Shown here: in pieces, positions 6,830 to 14,405 of the stretch | Numbering within the stretch: the first letter of the stretch is position 1 | How the letters are laid out: every line of letters begins with the position of its first letter | DNA from: Bacteroidia bacterium | Lineage (GTDB): Bacteria; Bacteroidota; Bacteroidia; Bacteroidales; CAJPTX01 | Length of the DNA stretch: 16,227 nt | NCBI GenBank assembly: GCA_905373665.1 | Contig: CAJPTV010000047.1 | Location: 1-16,227, forward strand | Direction of reading: 5' to 3' | The notes under the pieces: model-generated | Database searches by the model: none | What the model was told of the DNA's origin: nothing | The model's input: only the letters and a program-made list of their open reading frames with translations | Translations under genes and position numbers: made by a program

Positions 6830-9043
6830 CTACAAGACGACCACAAGACGCCATACGGCAGCCACGAGCACCGTCACGACAAAACCTAAGAGGAGGGGCA
6901 GCGACGTGGCAAGGAGCGTCCAACGTAGGCTCTTTGTCTCCTTGTAGATGGTGTAAATCGTGGTGCTACAAGGGTTGTGAAGGAGGCAAAAGAGCATGAG
7001 GTTGACCCCAGTGAGAAGCGTCCAACCGTTCGCTTGGAAAAGAGCGTGCATCGCCGCCTCGTCTTCAAACAAAACCCCAGCGCCCGCCCCAACGTCGCTA
7101 GCGCCCGTCATGAGGGCTATGAGCATCAAAACCGTGGGGACAACAATCTCATTGGCGGGGATCGCGAGCACGTACGCAAGGAGTATCACCCCGTTGAGCC
7201 CCATCCAATAGCCTGGCGTGTCGAGGAAACGAATGATATAGGAGGCTACCGATGCTCCCCCGAGCTCGATGTTACAAGTGAGCCAAATGAGCGCCCCCGC
7301 AGGCATAGCGAAAAGCACCGCTCGCCCGAGGACTATCAGCGTCCGATCGATGAGCGAGGTGTAGATCGTCTGCCAAAGCCGCGGCGGACGGTAGGGCGGT
7401 AACTCTAGGTGAAAGGTCGATACTTCGCCCCGCAGGACCGTTCGACTCAAGAACCAAGACGAAAGGAAGGTAAAACCCACGCCAAGGAGTGCCACACCAA
7501 TAACAGACAAGATACTCACCGTGCCCGCCACACCTGCGGGTACGACCGCCCCCACGAAGAGCGTCGCAATCATAATCTGCGTAGGCCAACGTCCGTTACA
7601 AAGGGAGAAGTTGTTGGTTAGGATGGCTATCAGCCGCTCGCGCGGACTATCGATAATGCGACAAGAGACCACGCCCGCCGCATTGCATCCGAACCCCATG
7701 GCCATGGTGAGGGCTTGCTTGCCGTGTGCTCCCGTGCGACGAAAAAGCTCGTCGAGGTTGAACGCGACGCGCGGCAGGTAACCGAAATCTTCGAGAAGGG
7801 TAAAGAGGGGAAAGAAAATCGCCATCGGCGGGAACATCACCGAGACCACCCACGCCGTAGCCAAGTAGACCCCATCGACCAGTAACCCTACCAACCCGCT
7901 CGGGAGGGCGAGGCTCAGCAATCCCTCGCGCAGGAGGGGGTGCAGCATATCCACCAAGAGGGTACTTAGCAACGAGGAGGGGTAGTTAGACCCTATAATC
8001 GTGAGCCAAAGCACACCCCCAAAGAGCAGAAGCATAATGGGGAAACCGTAGCGCCGACTGGTTAGTATCCGATCTAAGCGGACGTCGAGCGGCGCACGAT
8101 GTTGGGCATAACCATACGTTACGACTTCGCTCGCAAGAGCTTGCGCCGCCGTGAAAAGAGCACGCGAGAGATGGTCGTGGAACGAGAGCCCCTCCGTCGC
8201 ACGAAGCCTTGCGGTCAGCTCTTGCAAGGCTGTCAATTGCGCCTCGGCAATGGGAGAGGCTGTGGGTACGAGCGCGAGGAGCTCGGCGGGGGTCGAAAGA
8301 TAGTGCCATACGAGTGGGTCATCTTCCAAAAGACGCTGCGCTAACCACCGCTGATTGGGCAAGGCGGGGCAAGCCTGCTGCAAAACGCTTGTTACCTGCG
8401 CGAGCGCCTCCTCGGTCTCGGCGGGTAGAGAGAAATCGACTCTAGGGGTAGGTATCCACTCGCCCGTGGCAACTTGGTAAAGCGCCTGCAGGAGCTCGGG
8501 GATGCCCTTTCCGTCGCGTGCACTTGTGGGAATGACGGGGATGCCCAACCGTTTGGCAAGCGCCCTATCGTCGACAAAGATCTTGTTCCGCTGCGCCTCG
8601 TCCATCAGGTTTAAGCAGAGCACGACCTTGGGGGTGAGCTGTAAGATTTGCAAGACGAGGTTCAGATTCCGCTCAAGGCGCGAAGCATCTGCCACGACGA
8701 CCACCACGTCGGGTTGTCCAAAAAGGATATGGTTACGGGCTATCTCTTCGTCCTCTGAGGTGGAGAGGAGCGAGTAGGTGCCTGGCAAATCTACCAAATG
8801 GAACTTTTTCCCCTCAAAACGGAACGCCCCTTCGGCACGCGCCACCGTCTTACCGGGCCAGTTCCCCGTGTGTTGTTTGAGTCCCGTCAGGGCATTAAAA
8901 ACCGTACTTTTCCCGGTGTTGGGGTTACCAGCAAGGGCGACGCTATAGTCAGCACCTTGGGTGCGCGCTCCGAGGCGGTAAATGTGTGCCGAGCCACGGC
9001 ACGCGCCGCACGACGCGGCGACACGTTTCTCTTTGCGGGGCAT
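6830..9043 (-). CDS. feoB: Ferrous iron transporter FeoB
   Basis: Inner-membrane Fe(II) permease of 737 residues with an N-terminal G domain. G1 is GNPNTGKST (39-47), the G2 region GNWPGKT (60-66), G3 DLPG (85-88), G4 NLMD (145-148) and G5 TSA (173-175); a helical GDI-like segment follows to about 300. The membrane part starts near 330, with the Gate motif GFGCNAAGV (450-458), a second conserved Cys in SLCNGRWP (480-487), and IPANEIVVP (628-636). These forms resemble the FeoB type common in Firmicutes and anaerobes rather than the E. coli type. Residues 11-16 (SCGACR) put a CxxC-like Cys pair before the G domain, as in some FeoB proteins of anaerobes. It starts 2 bp after the stop of the DtxR/FeoA gene, so the two are almost certainly translationally coupled. 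It is probably the last gene of the cluster. Confidence 0.95.
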   Translation of the reverse strand: MPRKEKRVAASCGACRGSAHIYRLGARTQGADYSVALAGNPNTGKSTVFNALTGLKQHTGNWPGKTVARAEGAFRFEGKKFHLVDLPGTYSLLSTSEDEEIARNHILFGQPDVVVVVADASRLERNLNLVLQILQLTPKVVLCLNLMDEAQRNKIFVDDRALAKRLGIPVIPTSARDGKGIPELLQALYQVATGEWIPTPRVDFSLPAETEEALAQVTSVLQQACPALPNQRWLAQRLLEDDPLVWHYLSTPAELLALVPTASPIAEAQLTALQELTARLRATEGLSFHDHLSRALFTAAQALASEVVTYGYAQHRAPLDVRLDRILTSRRYGFPIMLLLFGGVLWLTIIGSNYPSSLLSTLLVDMLHPLLREGLLSLALPSGLVGLLVDGVYLATAWVVSVMFPPMAIFFPLFTLLEDFGYLPRVAFNLDELFRRTGAHGKQALTMAMGFGCNAAGVVSCRIIDSPRERLIAILTNNFSLCNGRWPTQIMIATLFVGAVVPAGVAGTVSILSVIGVALLGVGFTFLSSWFLSRTVLRGEVSTFHLELPPYRPPRLWQTIYTSLIDRTLIVLGRAVLFAMPAGALIWLTCNIELGGASVASYIIRFLDTPGYWMGLNGVILLAYVLAIPANEIVVPTVLMLIALMTGASDVGAGAGVLFEDEAAMHALFQANGWTLLTGVNLMLFCLLHNPCSTTIYTIYKETKSLRWTLLATSLPLLLGFVVTVLVAAVWRLVVVL

Positions 9044-9045
9044 GG

Positions 9046-10104
9046 TTATCGGGTTGCGTGCGTGTGGGAGTTATTATGGGCTAGGGTGGGGATTACGCGG
9101 ATATGTCGCGCTTGGTCACTTCGCAGAGCGATGGTCGTGCCGCGAATGAGGTAAGCGGTCGGATTGCCGAGGGGGCTCTCTAGATCGACCGAGACGGCAC
9201 TTCCGGGCACAAAGCCCAAGTCTAAGAGTCTGCGCCGATTCGCCCCATGACAACTCGCGGCAATGTCTAGCACCTGAGCCTCCACCCCCACGGGCAGTGC
9301 CGAAAGACGCACAACCCCATCTGGAGGCGGTGTCTGAAGGGGCGTAACATAGAGCTGCTCAGCCAATAAACGGGGAAGGGAAAAGACCTCGCCATCGCAA
9401 AAAAGGGTAACGCTACTGGGGAGCTCCCCTACCCAACGAAGCGGGCAGCTCGGGTAAAAGCCGAGCCGATCGAGGGTCTCAAAGAGGGTCTTCTGTTTGT
9501 CCTCCATCTGCACGACCTCATACCACCCCGGGGTATGTATTTCGGCAAGGCGGGGCTGGGCTTGCGAAGCGGTGGGGGCAGTTTTGGGTAAAATAGGGTC
9601 ACCGTGCGGATCGTGGCTCGGATAACCGAGGCGACGTGCGAGCTGCTCGGTCTGCTGTTCACTTAGGCGATGCTCCATACGCTCGGCAATGTCGTGCCAT
9701 TCGCTCGGGGGGAGTCCCGTCCGTTCGCTTAGGTAACTTTCGTACAACCGATGTCGCCGCAGGAGCGCCTCCGCAGCCGATACGCCGGGCGGGGTCAGTT
9801 GCAGGTCGTCTCTGGAAAGGAGCTTTTTCACCAAAAGCGTATCGACGACCTCTTGGATGCGCTCGGGGGAGACAAAATAGCGTTCTGCTAGCGCTGTCGC
9901 GTCAAATGCCCCGGGGTGGCTGTAGAAATACTTCAGTAGGTCTTCTTCGAGTTCTTTGGCGGTAGAAACGCGCAAACGGGGGCGAAGAAAGGGACTTTGT
10001 ATGGGGATATGCGAGCCCGAATAGCCCGCATGGCGCATGCGCCGCACCCAAACGTAAAACAGTAGGAGGATGAATAGGGCAAAGAGGATACCGATGACCG
10101 TCAT
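9046..10104 (-). CDS. Membrane-anchored DtxR-like winged-helix protein with FeoA domain
   Basis: A 352-residue fusion. Residues 3-20 are strongly hydrophobic and are followed by basic RRMRH, so they look like one membrane anchor with a cytoplasmic C-terminus. Residues about 48-110 resemble a DtxR/MntR winged helix. Residues about 112-172 match the DtxR metal-binding and dimerisation domain: [18 protein letters not shown] and the signature DPHGDPI. By alignment from memory with MntR, His118, Glu141, Glu144 and His145 fill conserved ligand positions, with Glu51/Glu54 possible for the first helix. A first SH3-like segment (about 188-256) precedes a clear FeoA domain (about 262-340, [15 protein letters not shown]). 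The tail is His-rich (HNNSHTH). It lies 15 bp after mutS and 2 bp before feoB. It may control feo transcription or regulate FeoB directly; membrane anchoring makes a pure repressor role uncertain. Confidence 0.8.
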   Translation of the reverse strand: MTVIGILFALFILLLFYVWVRRMRHAGYSGSHIPIQSPFLRPRLRVSTAKELEEDLLKYFYSHPGAFDATALAERYFVSPERIQEVVDTLLVKKLLSRDDLQLTPPGVSAAEALLRRHRLYESYLSERTGLPPSEWHDIAERMEHRLSEQQTEQLARRLGYPSHDPHGDPILPKTAPTASQAQPRLAEIHTPGWYEVVQMEDKQKTLFETLDRLGFYPSCPLRWVGELPSSVTLFCDGEVFSLPRLLAEQLYVTPLQTPPPDGVVRLSALPVGVEAQVLDIAASCHGANRRRLLDLGFVPGSAVSVDLESPLGNPTAYLIRGTTIALRSDQARHIRVIPTLAHNNSHTHATR

Positions 10105-10119
10105 TGCACCGATGTGGAG

Positions 10120-12750
10120 TTAGTGTGCGTCGTCGCCTACGGGGAGTGCTATTTTGATGAGCTCGTTCAGTTCCGTAAGAGCTTGTAGCGGGGTCATCTC
10201 GTCGGGGCGGTAAGAGCCTAAGCGCTCGCGCAGCTGCTTGAGCGTCGGATCTTCGTGCGGTAGACTCTGGGAGATTGGCGTACGTGCCGCCTCGGCGAGC
10301 GCCGCAGCATCCTCCTCCTTGGCTCGGTTACGTTCAAGAAGGGTTAAGAGTATCTCGGCACGCTGAACGACCCTGAGGGGCATCCCCGCCATACGCGCCA
10401 CGTGGATACCGAAACTGTGTTCGCTCCCCCCGGGGGCTAGTTTTCGCAAAAAGAGGATATTCCCATCGACCTCGCGCACCGAGACGTGATAGTTCCGAAT
10501 GCGAGCATACTCATTTTCCATATCGTTGAGCTCGTGGTAGTGGGTTGCAAAGAGGGTCTTGGGGTGACCGTAAGGGTTTTCATGGAGGTACTCGGCCATA
10601 GCCCATGCGATAGAGATACCGTCGTAGGTGCTGGTACCGCGCCCGATTTCGTCTAAGAGAATGAGGCTACGTTCCGAGAGGTTGTTGAGGATGCTGGCCG
10701 CTTCCACCATTTCGACCATGAACGTGGACTCGCCCATAGAGATGTTGTCCGAGGCACCGACGCGAGTAAAAATCTTGTCTACCACGCCGATGCGCGCTCG
10801 CGCTGCGGGTACATACGCCCCCGCTTGGGCTAAAAGTACGGCGATGGCAGTCTGTCGCAAGAGCGCCGATTTCCCCGACATGTTAGGTCCGGTGATCATC
10901 CATATCTGTTCGCCCTCGGAGTGCAGGTGCAGGGTGTTGGGGACGTAGGGCGTACCCGTAGGTAAGACGTCGGCAATTACGGGATGCCATACCTCGTCGA
11001 GCTCGAGGGCGAGCGAGTCGTCCATTTCGGGGCGTACCCACTTTTTCTCTAAAGCGAGGGTCGCGAAGCTCGCGAGGACGTCAATTTGTGCAAGCAATGT
11101 CGCATTGCGCTGGAGCGTATCTACGTAGCCGAGGAGGGTCTCGAGGAGCTTGGCAAAGAGCTCATCTTCAATGGCTAGGATACGCTCCTCTGCCCCCAGT
11201 ATCTTCTTTTCAAACTCCTTGAGCGCGGGATTGATAAAACGTGCCGCTTGTACGAGGGTTTGGCGCTGTTCCCAATCGGCAGGGACGAGCTCGACCTGCG
11301 TTTTCCGTACCTCGAAGTAGTACCCAAAGACGTTGTTGAAACCAATCTTGAGGTTGGTAATCCCCGTGCGCACGATCTCGTGCTGGAGCATTTCGTCGAG
11401 CTTCTCCTTGCTGTGGTTCTTGAGGTTACGCAGTTCGTCTAACTCGGGCGAGACGCCTTCGGCAAAGACCTCGCCTTTCCCTAAGTTGGCGGGCGAAGGG
11501 AGGAGGCTATGGGTAATCTCCTCGGTAAGGTCGTGGCAGGTGTCGAGTGGCGCAAGGAGTGCTTGAAGGGGCGGGACGGCTATCTGCTCACAAAGTTCGC
11601 GCACGGGGGCTATCTGTTGCAATGCCCCAGCCATCCGCACCACCTCGCGCGGGAGGATACGCCCCATGGCTACCTTGGAGGCAATCCGCTCGAGGTCGCC
11701 TATTCCCCCCAAGAGGTCGTTGAGCGTGTAGAGCTCGGTCTCGTGCGTAGTAAAGGTTTCGACAATGTCGTGGCGTGCGACAATCTCCTCTATTTCCTTT
11801 AGGGGCATGGCGAGCCAACGCCGCAGGAGACGTCCGCCCATGGGGGTATGCGTTCGGTCTACCGTGCCAACGAGGGTTCTTCCCCCCTCGCCCGTGGGGG
11901 TAAAGACCTCGAGGTGGCGGAGGGTGAAACGGTCGAGCCAAACGTAACGGTCTTCCTCGATGCGGGTAATGTGGGTGATGTGCGAGAGGGCGGAGTGTTT
12001 GGTTAAATCAAGGTAGGCGAGGATGGCGCCCGCAGCGCTAATGGCGTGGGTAAAGTGCTCGATCCCCAACCCGCGCAGGCTTTGGGTATTGAAGTGCTGG
12101 AGGAGTCGGGCGGTCGCATCAGCGAGGGTAAATGCCCAGTCGTCGGTCTTGGTGATGTAATAGCGGTTGCAGAAGTCGTCGAGGAGCGAGCCAGCCTGTC
12201 CGCGTGCCACGAGGAGCTCGCTTGGGGCAAAATTGGCTAACAGTCTGTCAATATAGGCATTGTTGCCTTCGGCGACATAGAACTCGCCCGTGGAGATGTC
12301 AACCCACGCCAACCCTAGGCTATTGCCTTGGATATAGAGGGCACCGAGGTAGTTATTTTGGGCGTGGGAGAGGACACTCTCGTCAGTGACGACCCCCGGG
12401 GTAATGACCTCAATCACGCCCCGCTTGACGAGCTTTTTGGTGAGCTTCGGGTTTTCAAGTTGTTCGCAGATGGCGATGCGTTTCCCCGCACGGATGAGCT
12501 TCGGGAGGTAGACGTCGAGGGCGTGGTAGGGGAAGCCCGCTAAGTCCATTTCGGAGGCAGCGCCGTGCGAGCGTTTGGTGAGGGTAATCCCCAGCACGTT
12601 AGCCACCTCGATGGCGTCCTCATTAAACGATTCGTAGAAGTCGCCCATCCGAAACAGCAGCAGTGCGTCGGGGTACTGCGCCTTCATCTCGTTATACTGT
12701 TTCATCATGGGGGTTTCGGCTGGCTTCAGCCCGAAATCAAATAAGGCCAT
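10120..12750 (-). CDS. mutS: DNA mismatch repair protein MutS
   Basis: Recognises mismatches and small loops and recruits MutL. The 876-residue length is normal for full MutS1. The mismatch-reading Phe-x-Glu is F38-Y39-E40 in RMGDFYESF. Connector, lever and clamp domains follow; the clamp includes the FGYYFEV segment near 475. The ATPase has Walker A GPNMSGKS (621-628), the SMGESTFMVE signature (671-680), Walker B with LILLDEIGRGTS (696-707), and FATHYHEL (734-741). All catalytic motifs are intact. ATG 12750 is used; M15/M16 could also serve, since similarity is strongest from MMKQY. The gene sits between a hypothetical gene (54 bp) and the DtxR/FeoA gene (15 bp) on the same strand, implying co-transcription with iron uptake genes. 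No promoter box was seen in the 54-bp gap. Confidence 0.97.
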   Translation of the reverse strand: MALFDFGLKPAETPMMKQYNEMKAQYPDALLLFRMGDFYESFNEDAIEVANVLGITLTKRSHGAASEMDLAGFPYHALDVYLPKLIRAGKRIAICEQLENPKLTKKLVKRGVIEVITPGVVTDESVLSHAQNNYLGALYIQGNSLGLAWVDISTGEFYVAEGNNAYIDRLLANFAPSELLVARGQAGSLLDDFCNRYYITKTDDWAFTLADATARLLQHFNTQSLRGLGIEHFTHAISAAGAILAYLDLTKHSALSHITHITRIEEDRYVWLDRFTLRHLEVFTPTGEGGRTLVGTVDRTHTPMGGRLLRRWLAMPLKEIEEIVARHDIVETFTTHETELYTLNDLLGGIGDLERIASKVAMGRILPREVVRMAGALQQIAPVRELCEQIAVPPLQALLAPLDTCHDLTEEITHSLLPSPANLGKGEVFAEGVSPELDELRNLKNHSKEKLDEMLQHEIVRTGITNLKIGFNNVFGYYFEVRKTQVELVPADWEQRQTLVQAARFINPALKEFEKKILGAEERILAIEDELFAKLLETLLGYVDTLQRNATLLAQIDVLASFATLALEKKWVRPEMDDSLALELDEVWHPVIADVLPTGTPYVPNTLHLHSEGEQIWMITGPNMSGKSALLRQTAIAVLLAQAGAYVPAARARIGVVDKIFTRVGASDNISMGESTFMVEMVEAASILNNLSERSLILLDEIGRGTSTYDGISIAWAMAEYLHENPYGHPKTLFATHYHELNDMENEYARIRNYHVSVREVDGNILFLRKLAPGGSEHSFGIHVARMAGMPLRVVQRAEILLTLLERNRAKEEDAAALAEAARTPISQSLPHEDPTLKQLRERLGSYRPDEMTPLQALTELNELIKIALPVGDDAH

Positions 12751-12780
12751 CCGCGTAACGATTTAGGATGGACTAAGGTA

Positions 12781-12800
12781 GTTCTTTTCTTGTAAAGAAC
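12781..12800 (-). other. Hairpin between the His/Cys-tailed gene and mutS
   Basis: GTTCTTT (12781-12787) and AAAGAAC (12794-12800) form a perfect 7-bp stem with a 6-nt loop; AAGG and CCTT outside it extend the pairing across a small bulge. It lies 4 bp downstream of the preceding gene's stop on the minus strand. Without a U-tract it may attenuate or process the transcript rather than terminate it. Confidence 0.45.
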
Positions 12801-12804
12801 CTTT

Positions 12805-13437
12805 CTAATGACAACCACAGGTGCACTCGTCGTCGTGCTCGTGATGGTGCTCTTGAGGTGCATTCTTAGCCTCGCGCTCGGCGTTGACCACCTGTTGGAG
12901 GGTGCGTGAGGCGGTCGAGACCAGCTCCTCGAGGAGGAGGCGTACCTCGTGCCGTTTCTCCTCCTTTCCGAATGCCTTAAGGCTAGAAACTGCCTCTTGA
13001 AGCTGTGCGCGCGAGGCATGGTCAAAGGCAATCTCGAGGCTGGTCATTGCCTCGATAACTACCTGTAAATCTGGGTGCGTGAGATATGGCAGTAATTGCG
13101 GTATCAGGGGCGAAAAGTCTAGCGGACTCTGCCAACAGATGGAAAGGATACGGGCGAGGCGCTCCGCCTCCCATTCCGCACCGAGCGTATTCCCCAAGTG
13201 AAGGATAAGCGAAGAGGCGTGTACGTCGATGAGTAGTTCGCAGAGGGTCTCCACCACACGCTCGTTTTCAGAAGAAAAGAGGGCAAGCACCTCAGGCCAG
13301 AGCTCTTCGATGGCTTCGTGACGAACCGTATCAAGCCCCTCGATGTGAGAGCGTTCGTCATGGGCACGGAGGAGCGCTCGCGTATCGGCAATGAGCTGTT
13401 TGCGGGCAGAGGAGGATTCTGTATGTGTGTATTCCAT
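12805..13437 (-). CDS. Hypothetical helical HEAT-like protein with His/Cys-rich tail
   Basis: Not recognised as a named family. The 210 residues are almost entirely predicted helices with repeated leucine and acidic patterns (for example HEAIEELWPEVLALF, VVETLCELLIDV, LIPQLLPYLTHPDLQVVIEA), reminiscent of HEAT or ARM repeats. No signal peptide or membrane segment is seen, so it is probably cytoplasmic. The last 15 residues form a dense cluster, HHHEHDDECTCGCH, with five His, three Cys and four acidic residues, typical of metal-binding or metallochaperone tails. It is promoter-proximal in the cluster that continues with mutS, the DtxR/FeoA gene and feoB, and has a good -7 box upstream. A role in metal handling is inferred from the tail and neighbours only. 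ATG 13437 is the only sensible start; upstream AAGAAG is a weak ribosome site. Confidence 0.8.
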   Translation of the reverse strand: MEYTHTESSSARKQLIADTRALLRAHDERSHIEGLDTVRHEAIEELWPEVLALFSSENERVVETLCELLIDVHASSLILHLGNTLGAEWEAERLARILSICWQSPLDFSPLIPQLLPYLTHPDLQVVIEAMTSLEIAFDHASRAQLQEAVSSLKAFGKEEKRHEVRLLLEELVSTASRTLQQVVNAEREAKNAPQEHHHEHDDECTCGCH

Positions 13438-13474
13438 GGGTGTCGCTTCTTGTACTATCCGTTCTTCACCGTTC

Positions 13475-13508
13475 TTGGCAACGGGCTAACAAAAATACCG
13501 TAAATTTG
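13475..13508 (+). promoter_or_regulatory. Putative plsY promoter
   Basis: TAAATTTG (13501-13508) is a full match to TAnnTTTG. A weaker TTGG (13475-13478) lies 22 nt upstream as a possible -33 element. Transcription would start near 13514, leaving a short A-rich leader before ATG 13531. It overlaps the divergent minus-strand promoter; the two -7 boxes are 3 bp apart. Confidence 0.55.
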
Positions 13509-13518
13509 TACAACCAAA
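13490..13518 (-). promoter_or_regulatory. Putative promoter of the HEAT-like/mutS/feo cluster
   Basis: The minus strand has TTTG (13515-13518), 17 nt, then TATTTTTG (13490-13497), which fits the Bacteroidota -33/-7 promoter pattern. Transcription would start near 13484, about 47 nt before the ATG at 13437. Confidence 0.6.
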
Positions 13519-13530
13519 AGAAGAAAAGCG

Positions 13531-14181
13531 ATGGGAGTTACGGTTTTCATAACCCTAGGGTTGACAGTCTTAGCCTATTTGTTGGGGAGCATCCCTACGG
13601 CCGTATGGTTGGGAAAGCTCTTTTTTCATGTCGACGTGCGCGAACATGGGAGTAAGAATGCGGGGGCGACGAACACGATCCGCACCTTGGGGCTTCCGGC
13701 TGGCTTGGCAGTATTTGCCATTGACGTACTCAAGGGGTTTGCCGCAACCAATCTTTACCGCGTCCTGCTCGCATGGGGCGGCGGCGACGTATCGTTATGG
13801 TCGCTGTACGCTATCATTTTCGGGGTTTGTGCGGTGGTGGGGCATATATTCCCCGTCTTCGCTGGTTTTCGCGGCGGAAAGGGCGTTGCAACGCTTTGTG
13901 GGGTGGTTCTGGCGCTTCATCCTTTAGCTACGTTGTGTGCTTTAGGGGTCTTTGCCGTGGTATTGGCTACGACGCGCTACGTGTCGTTAGGTTCTCTGAC
14001 GGCGGGACTTTCCTTTCCCCTCTTTCTTTTCTTCTTGTTTCACGTGCGGGAGTTGCCCTTATTGATCTTTGCCGTGACGGTGGCGCTGCTCCTGTTCATC
14101 ACCCACCGTGCGAATATTGGTCGCCTTCTCCATGGCACCGAGTCGCGCTTTGCCCCCAAGCGTAAGGGGAGCGTCTCCTAA
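13531..14181 (+). CDS. plsY: Acyl-phosphate:glycerol-3-phosphate acyltransferase PlsY
   Basis: Inner-membrane enzyme that transfers the acyl group from acyl-phosphate to glycerol-3-phosphate, giving lysophosphatidate, the first step of phospholipid synthesis. The 216 residues show the family motifs in order: GSIPTA (19-24) with GSKNAGATNTIR (40-51), GHIFPVFAGFRGGKGVAT (104-121) and THRANIGRLLHGTE (191-204). About five hydrophobic segments (roughly 3-24, 55-72, 92-112, 122-148, 155-190) match the expected topology, and the short basic tail (PKRKGS) is normal. It is transcribed away from the mutS/feo cluster from a back-to-back promoter. The following surface gene is on the same strand but 224 bp away, so an operon is unlikely. 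Confidence 0.95.
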   Translation: MGVTVFITLGLTVLAYLLGSIPTAVWLGKLFFHVDVREHGSKNAGATNTIRTLGLPAGLAVFAIDVLKGFAATNLYRVLLAWGGGDVSLWSLYAIIFGVCAVVGHIFPVFAGFRGGKGVATLCGVVLALHPLATLCALGVFAVVLATTRYVSLGSLTAGLSFPLFLFFLFHVRELPLLIFAVTVALLLFITHRANIGRLLHGTESRFAPKRKGSVS

Positions 14182-14263
14182 AGGCGGTCCTAAGGGCGGA
14201 CGACCCAGTGGTGGAGGAGGGGCGAAAAAGGGTATCAAAAGCGCCCTTGAAGCACAGGTTTGT

Positions 14264-14283
14264 AATTTATACCCAATTTATAC
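14264..14283. repeat. Tandem 9-bp direct repeat, 11-bp period, in the plsY-surface protein gap
   Basis: AATTTATAC occurs at 14264-14272 and 14275-14283, exactly one helical turn apart, in the 224-bp non-coding gap. The spacing is like that of response-regulator operators. It is about 120 bp upstream of the surface protein start. No convincing promoter was seen in the gap; TAACGTTG at 14356-14363 is one mismatch from the -7 consensus. Confidence 0.4.
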
Positions 14284-14405
14284 ATCCTCTGCACCCCAGT
14301 CCCAGCCTGCGTTCCTGATGGGCACAGGTGGAAGGTGTCTCATACTGCTTTGTATTAACGTTGTTTTTTGAGAACTTGCTTCATATTTTACTACTGTATG
14401 CTAGA

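Noticed and set aside
6723..6923. 67-residue N-terminal extension of the EF-G paralog
   Set aside because: It would overlap the end of feoB and cover a good promoter box; EF-G similarity begins at ATG 6722.
14220..14248. Possible terminator hairpin after plsY (AAGGG/CCCTT or GGGCG/CGCCC)
   Set aside because: Two weak 5-bp stems compete, the loops are long, and there is no T-run on the plus strand.
14108..14371. Gly/Lys-rich 87-residue frame overlapping the plsY end
   Set aside because: It is in another frame of plsY and its apparent composition comes from G-rich DNA after the gene; no ribosome site or family match. A frameshifted PlsY tail is also unlikely since PlsY ends normally.
14328..14405. 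Longer N-terminus of the DUF285 protein from ATG 14328
   Set aside because: It would place a second hydrophobic segment before a standard signal peptide; starts at 14406 or 14415 give a normal secreted protein.
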